From assembly GCF_025147765.1 (NCBI RefSeq), contig NZ_CP102265.1, positions 2,455,001-2,519,000 of the forward strand: DNA of 64,000 nt. Reading direction: 5' to 3'. Shown here piece after piece: positions 43,901 to 53,819 of the stretch (position 1 is its first letter; each line of letters begins with the position of its first letter). The position numbers and the translations under genes were made by a program. Origin of the DNA: Blautia obeum ATCC 29174. Lineage in GTDB: Bacteria; Bacillota; Clostridia; Lachnospirales; Lachnospiraceae. A model generated the notes under the pieces. The model saw nothing but the letters and a program-made list of their open reading frames with translations. It did not search any database and was not told the origin of the DNA.

Positions 43901-44854
43901 TCAGTCCTTTCTTGCAGTTACGCATACCCACTCACCCTGTCTGGTAACTTCTACCAAGGTAAGTCCGGCTTTCTGTACTGCTTCTTTGACTACTTCCTCT
44001 TTGACATCAAGTATACCTGATGTAATGTAATATGCACCCTTCTTCATCTGGTGAACGATCACTGGTGTCAGAGGCACCAGTACATCTGCCAGAATATTAG
44101 CTGCAACAATATCGTATTTCTCATAGCCAACCTGATCCTGTACCTCTTTGTCATCAATGATATTTCCGATCATCATATCAAAAGTATCATCCACGATCTG
44201 GTTTGCTTCTTTGTTATCCTGAACTGCCGGAACCGCGCATGGATCAAGGTCTGTTCCTACAACGTGACCTGCACCAAGCTTCAACGCTGTGATTCCGAGG
44301 ATACCACTTCCTGTTCCTACATCAAGAAGTTCGATACCTGGTTTAACATATTTTTTTAACTGACGGATCACAAGCTGTGTAGTTTCATGCATTCCTGTTC
44401 CAAATGCAGTACCCGGATCAATATGAAGAATCATCTTGTCCTTATCTTCTTCTTTGATTTCTTCCCATGACGGAACGATCAGGATATCATCCACATAGAA
44501 CTGATGGAAAAATTCTTTCCAGTTGTTGATCCAGTCCTTATCCTCTGTCTGAGACTCTTCAATCGTACCCTCTCCAATATCCATAAATGTACGCAATTCT
44601 TCCAGGGCATTTCTGACGTCACGTAAAATTACATCCTTATCCGCATCTTCCTCCAGATAAAAATTCAAATATGCAACTCCATCATCTTCTGGACCTTCCG
44701 GCATGATATCTACAAACATCTGCGCCTTATCTTCCTCCGTCAAAGGCTGGTGATCCTGAATCTCTGCACCTTCGACACCTATTTCTGCCAATGTACAGAT
44801 AATCATGTCTTCGGCATCTGTTTTGGTTTTAATCGTAAAACGATTCCATTTCAT
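43901..44854 (-). CDS. prmA: Ribosomal protein L11 methyltransferase
   Basis: A 317-aa SAM-dependent enzyme that methylates ribosomal protein L11. It has an N-terminal L11-recognition domain, the linker IDPGTAFGTGMHETTQL, motif I LLDVGTGSGILGITALKLGAG, and NILADVLVPL. GGAG precedes ATG 44854. The dnaJ terminator lies upstream, so it may use its own promoter despite the conserved dnaJ-prmA-rsmE order. Confidence 0.95.
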   Translation of the reverse strand: MKWNRFTIKTKTDAEDMIICTLAEIGVEGAEIQDHQPLTEEDKAQMFVDIMPEGPEDDGVAYLNFYLEEDADKDVILRDVRNALEELRTFMDIGEGTIEESQTEDKDWINNWKEFFHQFYVDDILIVPSWEEIKEEDKDKMILHIDPGTAFGTGMHETTQLVIRQLKKYVKPGIELLDVGTGSGILGITALKLGAGHVVGTDLDPCAVPAVQDNKEANQIVDDTFDMMIGNIIDDKEVQDQVGYEKYDIVAANILADVLVPLTPVIVHQMKKGAYYITSGILDVKEEVVKEAVQKAGLTLVEVTRQGEWVCVTARKD

Positions 44855-44902
44855 ATATTATAATCTCCTGTCTTAACTTATACAACAATTGCAATTGCCT
44901 TA

Positions 44903-44916
44903 TCGTGCAAGCACGA
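44903..44916. other. Short palindromic hairpin between dnaJ and prmA
   Basis: TCGTGC-AA-GCACGA is a perfect 6-bp inverted repeat. It resembles TCATGC-AA-GCATGA between dnaK and dnaJ, differing by one base pair changed on both sides. It lies about 50 bases before prmA. Confidence 0.5.
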
Positions 44917-44963
44917 ACAGCTTCTGTATTTTTAACCCTGCTATCTAATATACATGATAACCC

Positions 44964-44995
44964 AAAAAAAGAAAAGAGGGGTTTTCCCTCTTTTC
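44964..44995 (-). terminator. Intrinsic terminator after dnaJ
   Basis: GAAAAGAGGG (44971-44980) and CCCTCTTTTC (44986-44995) form a perfect 10-bp stem with a 5-base loop; seven T follow on the minus strand. It ends the hrcA-grpE-dnaK-dnaJ transcript. Confidence 0.92.
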
Positions 44996-45022
44996 CCGAA
45001 AAGTTTCTTCTATTTTATAGAA

Positions 45023-46204
45023 TTAATCCTCAAAAGTCTCTTTGATTTTGTCCATGAAACTCTTTTTCTTCTTTTCTGATTTCTCAGATCCGTCTTTTGG
45101 CTCAGTGGCCGGTCTGTTTCCACATGCCTCATCAAACTTACGAAGAGCTTCTTTTGCCTCTTCATTCAGCTTGGTCGGTACCTGTACCACCAAAGTCACA
45201 TAGTGATCACCGCGAATATTCTTATTTCTCAGGGACGGTACACCTTTACCCTTCAGACGGATACGTGTGTCTGTCTGTGTTCCCGGCTTCACTTCGTATG
45301 CCACATCGCCATCAACTGTATTGATATGGATTTCTCCACCTAGCGCTGCCTGCGCATAAGTAAGCGGGGCTGTGGAGAAGATATTCATATCCTGTCTCTG
45401 GAAGATTGGATGACGGGCTACATTCACTTCTACGAGCAAATCACCTCTCGGACCACCATTGGTTCCAGGTTCTCCTTTATCACGGATACGGATACTCTGT
45501 CCATTGTCAATACCGGCCGGAATAGAAACCTGAATCTTCTTTCTGGAAGAAGTATATCCTGTTCCACGGCAGGAAGTACATTTTTCTTTGATAATCTTAC
45601 CGGTTCCATTACATTCCGGACAAGTCTGTACATTTCGAACCATGCCAAACATAGACTGCTGTGTATAGACGATCTGACCTTCTCCGTTACATTTCGGACA
45701 GGTAGTCGGCTGTGTTCCCGGCTTTGCACCAGTTCCATGACAGGTCGTACATTCATCCTTCAGAACGATCTCCAGTTCCTTGTCACATCCAAACACTGCC
45801 TCTTCAAATGTAATATTCACACGGGCGCGTAAATTTGCACCCTTCATCGGTCCATTATTGGCACGACGTCTTCCACCGCCGCCAAACAGATCTCCGAAAA
45901 TATCCCCGAAGATATCTCCCATGTCTGCACCGTTGAAATCAAATCCACCAAAGCCGCCGGCACCACCGCCGCCCTGTTCAAACGCTGCATGACCAAACTG
46001 ATCGTACTGGCGTCTCTTTTCTGCATCACTTAAGACACTGTATGCCTCTGTTGCTTCTTTGAACTTAGCTTCTGCTTCTTTGTCTCCCGGATTAACATCT
46101 GGATGATACTTCTTGGCTAATTTTCGATATGCGCTTTTTAATTCTGAATCACTGGCAGTCTTGCTGACACCCAGGACCTCATAGTAATCTCTTTTATCAG
46201 CCAT
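45023..46204 (-). CDS. dnaJ: Chaperone protein DnaJ
   Basis: A 393-aa type I J-protein that stimulates DnaK ATPase. J domain with HPD in [13 protein letters not shown]; a Gly/Phe-rich region ([15 protein letters not shown]); four zinc-binding CxxCxGxG repeats ([39 protein letters not shown]); then the C-terminal substrate-binding domains. The last 30 residues are Lys/Glu-rich. It follows dnaK after a 140-base spacer with a hairpin. Confidence 0.97.
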   Translation of the reverse strand: MADKRDYYEVLGVSKTASDSELKSAYRKLAKKYHPDVNPGDKEAEAKFKEATEAYSVLSDAEKRRQYDQFGHAAFEQGGGGAGGFGGFDFNGADMGDIFGDIFGDLFGGGGRRRANNGPMKGANLRARVNITFEEAVFGCDKELEIVLKDECTTCHGTGAKPGTQPTTCPKCNGEGQIVYTQQSMFGMVRNVQTCPECNGTGKIIKEKCTSCRGTGYTSSRKKIQVSIPAGIDNGQSIRIRDKGEPGTNGGPRGDLLVEVNVARHPIFQRQDMNIFSTAPLTYAQAALGGEIHINTVDGDVAYEVKPGTQTDTRIRLKGKGVPSLRNKNIRGDHYVTLVVQVPTKLNEEAKEALRKFDEACGNRPATEPKDGSEKSEKKKKSFMDKIKETFED

Positions 46205-46286
46205 CTTTTCTCTTTCCTATATGTTAGATTTGCGTTATTGTTCTTATGCAGCTATATGCCACACAAAATATTATTATAATCCCCCA

Positions 46287-46314
46287 ATGCCACTCATGCA
46301 AGCATGAATGGCAT
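46287..46314 (-). other. 13-bp intercistronic hairpin between dnaK and dnaJ
   Basis: ATGCCACTCATGC and GCATGAATGGCAT are separated by AA. The only non-Watson-Crick position is a G-U pair in the minus transcript. There is no T-run; AT-rich sequence including TATAAT follows on the minus strand, so a dnaJ promoter or an mRNA processing site is possible. Confidence 0.55.
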
Positions 46315-46344
46315 CTAAGGTTTTACATCTTATTTTTTACTTTA

Positions 46345-48228
46345 TTATACTTCCTTGTAATCAGCGTCTACGACATCATCACCGTATCCAGCTTCGTTGC
46401 CGCCCTGTGCAGCACCTGCACCAGCACCAGCTCCCGGATTCGGTCCAGCCTGACCGCCTGCCTGCTGTGTCTGCTCATACATTTTTGCGAAAAGTTTCTG
46501 AGCACTTTCCATCATCTTTTCCTGAGCAGCTTTGATATCAGCGATCTGTGCATCTGTCATTTCTGCATTTGCTGTCTGAGCAAGGAGATCTTTCAGTGCA
46601 TTCAGATCTGTTTCAACTGCAGCTTTATCGTTTGCATCAATCTTATCGCCAGCTTCTTTCAGTGCATTCTCAACCTGGAATACCATAGAGTCTGCATTGT
46701 TTCTTGTGTCGATTCCCTCTTTACGTTTCTTATCCTGAGCTTCGAACTCAGCAGCTTCTTTAACTGCTTTGTCGATTTCAGAATCAGACATATTGGAACC
46801 AGCTGTGATTGTGATGTGCTGTTCTTTACCTGTTCCAAGGTCTTTTGCAGAAACATTTACAATACCGTTGGCATCGATATCAAATGTAACTTCGATCTGC
46901 GGAACACCACGACGTGCTGGCGGGATTCCATCCAGACGGAACTGTCCAAGGGATTTGTTGTCCTTCGCAAACTGACGCTCACCCTGTACAACGTTGATAT
47001 CTACTGCTGTCTGGTTGTCTGCTGCTGTAGAAAAGATCTGGCTCTTCTTTGTCGGGATTGTAGTATTTCTCTCGATCAGACGAGTTGCGATACCACCCAT
47101 TGTCTCGATAGACAGTGACAGTGGAGTAACATCCAGAAGAAGAATGTCACCGGCACCTGCATCACCAGCAAGTTTTCCACCCTGTACGGAAGCACCAAGT
47201 GCAACACATTCATCCGGGTTCAGAGATTTGCTTGGTTCTTTACCTGTGAGCTGTTTTACTTTGTCCTGTACTGCTGGGATACGTGTAGATCCACCTACCA
47301 AAAGTACCTGGCCAAGCTCAGAAGCTGTGATACCTGCATCTGACAGTGCACGGCGAACCGGTTCTGCTGTCTTTTCTACCAGATCATGTGTCAGCTCATC
47401 AAATTTAGCTCTTGTAAGGTTCATATCAAAATGCTTCGGTCCTTCTGCTGTTGCAGTAATGAACGGAAGGTTGATGTTTGTTGTTGTTGCGGAAGAAAGT
47501 TCTTTTTTAGCTTTTTCAGCTGCTTCTTTCAGTCTCTGAAGAGCCATCTTATCAGCACTTAAGTCTACGCCTTCTGCTTTCTTGAATTCTTCGATCATCC
47601 AGTCTGTAACTTTCTGGTCAAAGTCATCACCGCCAAGACGATTGTTACCAGCTGTGGAAAGAACTTCGATAACACCATCACCGATCTCGATAACAGATAC
47701 ATCGAATGTACCACCACCTAAGTCGTAAACCATGATTTTCTGTTCTTTTTCGTTGTCAAGTCCATATGCAAGAGCTGCTGCTGTAGGCTCGTTGATGATA
47801 CGTTTTACATCAAGACCTGCAATCTTACCGGCATCCTTTGTTGCCTGACGCTGAGCATCATTGAAGTAAGCCGGAACTGTGATAACAGCTTCTGTTACGC
47901 TTTCTCCAAGATATCCTTCTGCATCTTTTTTCAGTTTCTGAAGGATCATCGCGGAAATTTCCTGCGGAGAGTATTTCTTGTCATCGATTGTTACACGATA
48001 ATCGGTACCCATCTCTCTCTTGATGGAAGAGATTGTTCTCTCTGCATTTGTTACTGCCTGACGTTTTGCAGGCTCACCTACCAGACGTTCTCCTGTTTTT
48101 GTGAAAGCAACTACAGACGGTGTAGTTCTTGCTCCTTCTGTATTTGCAATAACGGTTGGCTGTCCACCTTCCATTACAGCTACACAACTGTTTGTTGTAC
48201 CTAAGTCAATACCAATGATTTTTCCCAT
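46345..48228 (-). CDS. dnaK: Chaperone protein DnaK (Hsp70)
   Basis: A 627-aa Hsp70. Phosphate loop [66 protein letters not shown], linker [14 protein letters not shown], then the substrate-binding domain and helical lid. The tail is Gly/Ala/Gln-rich ([17 protein letters not shown]) and ends in [17 protein letters not shown] precedes the ATG. Controlled as part of the HrcA/CIRCE operon. Confidence 0.98.
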   Translation of the reverse strand: MGKIIGIDLGTTNSCVAVMEGGQPTVIANTEGARTTPSVVAFTKTGERLVGEPAKRQAVTNAERTISSIKREMGTDYRVTIDDKKYSPQEISAMILQKLKKDAEGYLGESVTEAVITVPAYFNDAQRQATKDAGKIAGLDVKRIINEPTAAALAYGLDNEKEQKIMVYDLGGGTFDVSVIEIGDGVIEVLSTAGNNRLGGDDFDQKVTDWMIEEFKKAEGVDLSADKMALQRLKEAAEKAKKELSSATTTNINLPFITATAEGPKHFDMNLTRAKFDELTHDLVEKTAEPVRRALSDAGITASELGQVLLVGGSTRIPAVQDKVKQLTGKEPSKSLNPDECVALGASVQGGKLAGDAGAGDILLLDVTPLSLSIETMGGIATRLIERNTTIPTKKSQIFSTAADNQTAVDINVVQGERQFAKDNKSLGQFRLDGIPPARRGVPQIEVTFDIDANGIVNVSAKDLGTGKEQHITITAGSNMSDSEIDKAVKEAAEFEAQDKKRKEGIDTRNNADSMVFQVENALKEAGDKIDANDKAAVETDLNALKDLLAQTANAEMTDAQIADIKAAQEKMMESAQKLFAKMYEQTQQAGGQAGPNPGAGAGAGAAQGGNEAGYGDDVVDADYKEV

Positions 48229-48284
48229 GATAATATTCCTCCTGTATATATTCTAAGATTATTATATATTCTAGTTTGTCCTTC

Positions 48285-48400
48285 CAGAATCAAGATGCTC
48301 TACGCATCTTTCGTGCTATGCACTTATGATTCTGTCAGGATCGTGCCAGAAAAAGTAAATGTCTGCTTCGCAGCCGCTTCCTTTTTCCTTGAGCACGATC
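48285..48400 (-). other. Structured spacer between grpE and dnaK: three-way junction plus long stem
   Basis: Two adjacent inverted-repeat elements fill the spacer. Element 1: CAGAATCA (48285-48292) pairs with TGATTCTG (48327-48334) and encloses two hairpins, AGATGC/GCATCT (48293-48309) and GTGC/GCAC (48313-48323), giving a three-way junction. Element 2: GATCGTGC (48339-48346) pairs with GCACGATC (48393-48400), enclosing AAAAAG/CTTTTT and the hairpin CTGC-TTC-GCAG. Its end overlaps the grpE stop codon. No terminator T-run is present. This looks like a processing or stability structure of the heat-shock mRNA. Confidence 0.6.
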
Positions 48401-49043
48401 AGTTTGCAACTTTTACCATGCTGTGGCGGACTACAAATCCCTTGTAGGTGTATCCTTTCTGAAGCTCCTCCACAACAATATTTTCTCCAACAGATTCATC
48501 CTCCACATGCATCACTGCATTGTGGAAATCCGGATTAAATTCTTTTCCAACAGCTTCGATCGGTTCTACTCCCATGCCTTCCATTGTAGTGGTAAACTGT
48601 TTGTAGATCTTCTGCATTCCCTCTGCAAATGGATCATCTTCCGGAGCCTGTGCAAGGCCTCTTTCAAAGTTATCTACAACCGGAAGGATCTTCTCGATGA
48701 TATCCTTTGCTCCGATCACATACATGCTGGATTTTTCTTTTTCCGTACGTTTACGGAAGTTATCAAACTCAGCCATGTTACGCTTCAGCCTGTCAGTCAG
48801 ATCTTCAATCTGCTGTTCCAGCTTATTGTCTTTTTTCTTTTTGCCAAAGAAAGAATTTTTTCCTTTGGTTTCTTTATCAGATTCCTTATCGTCTTCAGCT
48901 GCACTCTCGGTTTCCTCTGTGGTTTCCGTTCCTGCGGTTGCCTCCGGCGATTCTTCTACTGGTTCTGTAACAGGTTCTGTTTCCGGAAGGTCTTTCTCTG
49001 TTTCTTCCTGTACGCCAGCTTCTTTTTTATTTGTTTCTGACAC
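48399..49043 (-). CDS. grpE: Nucleotide exchange factor GrpE
   Basis: A 214-aa DnaK co-chaperone. The first 85 residues are an acidic Glu/Thr-rich disordered region with a basic KNSFFGKKKKDNK patch, longer than usual. Then come the long coiled-coil helix (LEQQIEDLTDRLKRNMAEFDNFRKRTEKEKSSM) and the GrpE head domain with GVEPIEAVGKEFNPDFHNAVMHVED and YTYKGFVVRHSMVKVAN. The start codon is GTG 49043 with GGCGG about 10 bases upstream. The gap to hrcA is 30 bases. Confidence 0.96.
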   Translation of the reverse strand: MSETNKKEAGVQEETEKDLPETEPVTEPVEESPEATAGTETTEETESAAEDDKESDKETKGKNSFFGKKKKDNKLEQQIEDLTDRLKRNMAEFDNFRKRTEKEKSSMYVIGAKDIIEKILPVVDNFERGLAQAPEDDPFAEGMQKIYKQFTTTMEGMGVEPIEAVGKEFNPDFHNAVMHVEDESVGENIVVEELQKGYTYKGFVVRHSMVKVAN

Positions 49044-49073
49044 GTTCTTTCTACCGCCTTTCCAGTCTGACAG

Positions 49074-50126
49074 CTAACTGTCTTGATTACTTTTATTTTT
49101 TTTGAATACCTCATCGAGTTCGACCTTGAGAGTCTTCAGACTATTTACTACATTTTCATAATCCATTCGTTTAGGTCCTACGATACCGATTGTTCCATGC
49201 ATGCCCTCTCCCAGTTCATAAGTTGCAGTAACAACACTGCAATCTTTCATGGTAGAAATCGGAAGTTCATCTCCGATATACACCTGAACACCGGTATTGT
49301 CATCTGCCATCCGCTCCTTGACCAAATCAACCAACTGCTGTTTTTCTTCAAAAGTAGAAATCAGCTCAGTGGCTTTGGTCTTATCCGACAGTTCCGGATA
49401 TTTAAAGAAGTTCGTTGCACCAGACGTATAGATTTCCAGATCGTCTTCATCGACATGAATGGTTGCTGCAACTGCATCCAACACTCTTGCTACCAGTCCA
49501 CTGTGGATTCCTGCCTGTTCTTTCAGTCTGGCAATCATGCCCAGATTAATGTCCTGTATCGGCAGGCCATTCAGATTGGTATTAAGAAGAAGGTTCAACT
49601 TCAGAAGTGTCTCATCATCCATTTCTTCATCCAGATCAATGATCTGATTACGGATGACATTTCCTTCGCAGACAACCACAGCTACTAACTGCAGCTCATT
49701 GACACGGGACAGCTGAATAAATTTCAATTTATTGCCGCTGTACTGAGGAACTGAAACCATCGTCGCGTAATTGGTATTGGAAGCCAGGACACGTGCTACA
49801 TTCTTAAGCACTTTTTCCATTTTATCGGTCTTCTCAATCATCAGATTACGGATTTCTGCAATTTCATCTTCCTTTTCTCTCATCAATTCATCCACATAAA
49901 GCCGATAGCCTTTATCAGAAGGGATTCTTCCTGCCGATGTATGTGGCTGAACGATGTAACCCATGTCTGTCAGGTCAGACATTTCATTTCGGATCGTTGC
50001 TGAGCTGACATTCAGGTCTGCATCCTTGGATATTGTCCTGGATCCTACCGGTTCGCCCGTTTCCATGTATGTCTTGATGATCGCTTTCAGAATTCTTTTC
50101 TTACGATCTGTCAATTGTTCATCCAT
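49074..50126 (-). CDS. hrcA: Heat-inducible transcription repressor HrcA
   Basis: A 350-aa repressor binding the CIRCE operator. N-terminal winged helix: RKKRILKAIIKTYMETGEPVGSRTISKDADLNVSSATIRNEMSDLTDMGYIVQPHTSAGRIPSDKGYRLYVD. The C-terminal part has the GAF-like regulatory domain (GMHGTIGIVGPKRMDYENVVNSL). AAAGGAG precedes the ATG. A perfect CIRCE lies 28 bases upstream, so it represses its own operon, with GroE as the usual co-factor. Confidence 0.97.
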   Translation of the reverse strand: MDEQLTDRKKRILKAIIKTYMETGEPVGSRTISKDADLNVSSATIRNEMSDLTDMGYIVQPHTSAGRIPSDKGYRLYVDELMREKEDEIAEIRNLMIEKTDKMEKVLKNVARVLASNTNYATMVSVPQYSGNKLKFIQLSRVNELQLVAVVVCEGNVIRNQIIDLDEEMDDETLLKLNLLLNTNLNGLPIQDINLGMIARLKEQAGIHSGLVARVLDAVAATIHVDEDDLEIYTSGATNFFKYPELSDKTKATELISTFEEKQQLVDLVKERMADDNTGVQVYIGDELPISTMKDCSVVTATYELGEGMHGTIGIVGPKRMDYENVVNSLKTLKVELDEVFKKNKSNQDS

Positions 50127-50153
50127 GTTCTCAGCTCCTTTCCTATTAGTCTG

Positions 50154-50180
50154 TTAGCACTCATTAACGAAGAGTGCTAA
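50154..50180 (-). promoter_or_regulatory. CIRCE operator
   Basis: TTAGCACTC (50154-50162), a 9-base spacer and GAGTGCTAA (50172-50180) match the CIRCE consensus exactly. It lies between the promoter and the hrcA start, in the transcribed leader, the normal place for HrcA binding. Confidence 0.97.
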
Positions 50181-50193
50181 CATCTATACTGTT

Positions 50194-50222
50194 AAGATAG
50201 CACTGTCGTAATTGTTTGTCAA
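50194..50222 (-). promoter_or_regulatory. Promoter of the hrcA-grpE-dnaK-dnaJ operon
   Basis: TTGACA (50217-50222), a 17-base spacer and TATCTT (50194-50199) on the minus strand, with CIRCE about 15 bases downstream of the -10. Confidence 0.88.
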
Positions 50223-50256
50223 CATCTAATTTATATTTTTTAAAAAAATCGAAAAA

Positions 50257-50329
50257 AATCACAGTACGGGCACAAATCGGGAAAATCTACCTTTCCACTC
50301 TGTTACTTTGTGTCAAAAGTACTGTGATT
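50257..50329 (-). terminator. Long interrupted terminator hairpin after the aminotransferase gene
   Basis: AATCACAGTAC (50257-50267) pairs with GTACTGTGATT (50319-50329). Inside, CACAAA/TTTGTG and GGAAA/TTTCC form a further nested stem, so the whole 73-base region folds as one long interrupted hairpin. T-runs follow on the minus strand. It is larger than the other terminators in the window and could be the relic of a small mobile palindrome. Confidence 0.65.
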
Positions 50330-50390
50330 ATGTGAATTTCTGTTCTTAATTTATTATGAATGCATTTTTTAATATGCTTCGTTTACTTTC

Positions 50391-51548
50391 TCAGATTCCG
50401 CTTTTACGGATAGCTTCTACAACTTCGCGGATTTTTTCCGGTGGCAGGACGAGAGCGAAACGTACATATCCTTCACCATGCGGTCCAAAGCTTGCACCAG
50501 GAGTCACAATAACACCGGCTTTTTCCATCAGTTCCATGCAGAATGCCATACTGTCTGTACGTCCTCCCGGGATTCTTGCCCATACGAACATCGTTCCCTT
50601 GCCATTCGGAAGGTCCCATCCGATTTCACGAAGGCCATTACAGAGTGCATCTCTTCTTTCCTGATACATTCTGCACTGCTCCTGCACACTTTCCAGTGGG
50701 CCATTCAATGCTGCGATCGCTGCCTTCTGAATTGGCAGAAACATTCCAAAATCGATCTGGCTTCTCAGCTTGCGAAGTGCCGCGATCACATCTGGACGCC
50801 CAACCAGAAAACTGATTCTTGCTCCTGTCACATTGAAGGATTTCGAAAGGCTGAAAAATTCCACGCCGATTTCTTTCGCTCCTTCTGTTGCAAGGAAACT
50901 TCCGCCATGTGCTCCGTCAAAGATGATATCACTATATGCGTTGTCATGAATGATCAAAATATCATATTTCTTCGCAAAGGCAATGATTTCTTCATATAAT
51001 CCCGGTGTTGCAATGCTTCCTACCGGATTGGAGGGCAGAGAAACTACCATGTATTTTGCTTTCTTTGCAACTTCTTCCGGAATATCCTTTACATATGGAA
51101 GAAAGTCGTGTTCTGCCACCAGCGGATAATAGTATGGCACTGCGCCTGCCATCAGACTGCCTGCTGCAAATACCGGATAACATGGATCTGGAAGAAGAAC
51201 AACATCTCCCTCATCGCAAAGTGCCATTCCAAGATGTCCCATACCTTCCTGACTGCCGTAAACAGTCATAACCATATCCGGTGTCAGATTCACATCAAAA
51301 CGTTTCTTATAATAAGTACATACTGCTTCCAGAAGTTCTGGCAGATCACGAAGACTGTACTTCCAGTTATTGTCATCCATTGCCGCAGCAGCAAGTGCCT
51401 TCTTAATGTGCTCCGGTGTCTTAAAATCCGGAGTTCCCACACTCATATTATAAATTTTCATGCCCTGTGCTTCCAGTTCCATACGTCTGTTATTCAAGGC
51501 TGCAAAGATTTCTTCTCCAAATCTGTCTAATCTTTTGGAAAACTGCAT
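50391..51548 (-). CDS. PLP-dependent aminotransferase, class I/II
   Basis: A 385-aa fold-type I aminotransferase. Motifs are MSVGTPDFKTPEHI, the aspartate-aminotransferase-like NPVGSIA, IIHDNAYSDIIFDG, the PLP lysine in SLSKSFNVTGARISFLVG, and a C-terminal Arg in YVRFALVLP. The sequence resembles the LL-diaminopimelate/alanine aminotransferase group (DapL2- or AlaC-like), but substrate cannot be set from sequence alone. GAGG precedes ATG 51548. Monocistronic, ending in the long terminator before the heat-shock operon. Confidence 0.88.
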   Translation of the reverse strand: MQFSKRLDRFGEEIFAALNNRRMELEAQGMKIYNMSVGTPDFKTPEHIKKALAAAAMDDNNWKYSLRDLPELLEAVCTYYKKRFDVNLTPDMVMTVYGSQEGMGHLGMALCDEGDVVLLPDPCYPVFAAGSLMAGAVPYYYPLVAEHDFLPYVKDIPEEVAKKAKYMVVSLPSNPVGSIATPGLYEEIIAFAKKYDILIIHDNAYSDIIFDGAHGGSFLATEGAKEIGVEFFSLSKSFNVTGARISFLVGRPDVIAALRKLRSQIDFGMFLPIQKAAIAALNGPLESVQEQCRMYQERRDALCNGLREIGWDLPNGKGTMFVWARIPGGRTDSMAFCMELMEKAGVIVTPGASFGPHGEGYVRFALVLPPEKIREVVEAIRKSGI

Positions 51549-51668
51549 ATCGATTACCTCTTTCGTTTAGTGCTTGTTCCATTTTAGCACTCTCTCCATT
51601 ACTGTACAAGAGTAAAGTAAAACTTTTTACAGACAGGGGGAATTTCTCTTTGAGCTTATAAACTTTTT

Positions 51669-53657
51669 CTATTCATCCATTTCATCGAGGCTTTTCTTCA
51701 ATTCGATCATCTTGTCACGCAACTCTGCCGCCTGCTCAAAGTTGAGATCTGCTGCTGCTGCACGCATCTGTTTCTCCACCTGACCTATCAGCTTCGTCAG
51801 TTCTTTTCTTGTCATGGACTCCGGCTCTTTCTTAAGCTTGTCTTCCGTCTCGGCGACTGCCTTGGAAACCGTGATCAGATCACGAACTGCTTTCTTGATC
51901 GTAGTCGGCGTGATTCCATGTTCTTTATTGTAAGCCTCCTGAATCGTTCTTCTTCGTTCTGTCTCCTGAATGGCTTTTCGCATGGAATCTGTCATGACAT
52001 CTGCATACATGATAACATGCCCCTCACTGTTACGGGCCGCACGTCCAATCGTCTGGATCAGAGAAACTTCTGAACGCAGGAATCCTTCTTTATCCGCATC
52101 AAGAATTGCAACCAGTGTAATCTCCGGAATATCCAGTCCTTCTCGCAAAAGATTGATACCAACCAGCACATCAAAGACATCCAGACGCATGTCACGAATG
52201 ATTTCTGCACGTTCCAAAGTATCAATATCCGAATGCAGATAACGAACACGGATGCCGACATCTTTCATGTAATCGGTCAGATCTTCTGCCATTCGTTTTG
52301 TCAAAGTTGTGATCAAAATCTTGTGACCTTTATCGACTTCTTTATTTACTTCACTGATCAGATCATCAATCTGTCCTTCCACCGGACGAACTTCTACTTT
52401 CGGATCCAGAAGCCCAGTCGGACGAATAATCTGTTCTGCACGAAGAAGTTCATGTTCTGCTTCATACTGTCCTGGTGTCGCAGAAACAAACATAACCTGA
52501 TCGAGTTTATTTTCAAATTCCGTAAAGCTCAATGGCCGGTTATCCTTCGCTGACGGCAGGCGGAAGCCATAATCTACCAGTGTCTGCTTACGGCTCTGGT
52601 CACCTGCATACATTCCTCCAACCTGTGATACAGTCTTATGAGACTCATCTATAATAAGAAGGAAGTCATCTTTAAAGTAGTCCATCAGAGTATATGGTGG
52701 CTGCCCCGGAGCAAGTCCTGTCAGATGTCTGGAGTAGTTCTCAATTCCAGAGCAGAATCCCGTCTCTTTCATCATTTCTACATCAAAATTGGTTCTCTCG
52801 GCAATTCGCTGTGCTTCGATCAACTTATCTTCACTTTTAAAATAAGAAACCTGTTCTTTCATTTCTTCAAGGATTGCGTCTGCAGCCTTCTGGATCTGGC
52901 TCTGTGGTACAACGTAATGAGATGCCGGAAAAATCGCCGCATGTTTCAGTTCATTGTGAATCTCACCGGTCAACACATCTACTTCTGTAATTCGATCAAT
53001 CTCATCTCCAAAGAATTCCACACGAATTGCCCGGTCAGAATAGTTGGCCGGGAAGATTTCCAGCACATCTCCACGTACCCGGAACGTACCACGATGGAAA
53101 TCCATTTCATTACGGTTATACTGAATATCGATCAGTTCTTTGATTACCTCATCCCTGTCTTTCTCCATTCCCGGACGAAGTGAGATCATCATATCAAAGA
53201 ATTCTTCCGGTGCACCCAGACCATAGATACAGGATACAGAGGAAACCACAATAACATCTTTCCGTTCACAGAGAGCCGCTGTTGCAGAAAGACGGAGTTT
53301 ATCGATTTCATCGTTCGTGGAAGCATCTTTTGCTATATAAGTATCCGTAGATGGAACATATGCCTCTGGCTGGTAATAATCATAATAGGAAACAAAGTAT
53401 TCCACTGCGTTCTCAGGGAAGAATTCCTTCATCTCACCGTAGAGCTGTGCTGCCAGTGTTTTATTGTGCGCAAGTACCAAAGTTGGCTTGTTTAACTGGG
53501 CGATGACGTTCGCCATGGTGAAGGTCTTACCGGAACCTGTGACACCCAGCAAAGTCTCGAACTGGTTGCCTTCTTTAAAGCCTTTGACCAGTTTTTCGAT
53601 TGCCTGGGGCTGGTCACCGGTTGGTTTGTATTCGGAATGTAATTCAAAATGATCCAT
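51669..53657 (-). CDS. uvrB: Excinuclease ABC subunit B
   Basis: A 662-aa damage-recognition helicase of nucleotide excision repair. The N-terminus [18 protein letters not shown] is followed by Walker [12 protein letters not shown], the beta-hairpin region [12 protein letters not shown], helicase motifs ([53 protein letters not shown]) and the C-terminal UVR domain ([25 protein letters not shown]). AGGAG precedes ATG 53657. uvrA is not downstream. A diverged copy of the first ~60 coding bases is found 4.3 kb away, inside the adjacent island. Confidence 0.98.
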   Translation of the reverse strand: MDHFELHSEYKPTGDQPQAIEKLVKGFKEGNQFETLLGVTGSGKTFTMANVIAQLNKPTLVLAHNKTLAAQLYGEMKEFFPENAVEYFVSYYDYYQPEAYVPSTDTYIAKDASTNDEIDKLRLSATAALCERKDVIVVSSVSCIYGLGAPEEFFDMMISLRPGMEKDRDEVIKELIDIQYNRNEMDFHRGTFRVRGDVLEIFPANYSDRAIRVEFFGDEIDRITEVDVLTGEIHNELKHAAIFPASHYVVPQSQIQKAADAILEEMKEQVSYFKSEDKLIEAQRIAERTNFDVEMMKETGFCSGIENYSRHLTGLAPGQPPYTLMDYFKDDFLLIIDESHKTVSQVGGMYAGDQSRKQTLVDYGFRLPSAKDNRPLSFTEFENKLDQVMFVSATPGQYEAEHELLRAEQIIRPTGLLDPKVEVRPVEGQIDDLISEVNKEVDKGHKILITTLTKRMAEDLTDYMKDVGIRVRYLHSDIDTLERAEIIRDMRLDVFDVLVGINLLREGLDIPEITLVAILDADKEGFLRSEVSLIQTIGRAARNSEGHVIMYADVMTDSMRKAIQETERRRTIQEAYNKEHGITPTTIKKAVRDLITVSKAVAETEDKLKKEPESMTRKELTKLIGQVEKQMRAAAADLNFEQAAELRDKMIELKKSLDEMDE

Positions 53658-53753
53658 AGCATTCTCCTGTTTTAAACAAATTTCATTTATCTAAAATTAA
53701 GATGTGTCTCTTTTAGTATGGTTGTGTTTTCAGTATATCATTACATATAAAAA

Positions 53754-53788
53754 AAGTACAGGGCAAACCGAATGTTTGTTCTGTACTT
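53754..53788 (-). terminator. Intrinsic terminator at the uvrB-proximal end of the island
   Basis: AAGTACAGGGCAAAC (53754-53768) and GTTTGTTCTGTACTT (53774-53788) form a 15-bp stem with two G-U pairs in the RNA; seven T follow on the minus strand. It terminates island transcripts before uvrB. Its right arm is the 18-bp sequence repeated at 58674-58691. Confidence 0.87.
53771..53788 (+). repeat. 18-bp direct repeat, left copy (island boundary)
   Basis: AATGTTTGTTCTGTACTT occurs here and, perfectly and in the same orientation, at 58674-58691. The two copies bracket a 4.9-kb segment with unusual genes. No integrase or transposase lies between them. Confidence 0.8.
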
Positions 53789-53819
53789 CTTTCTATCATT
53801 TCACATAATTTCTCCACAG

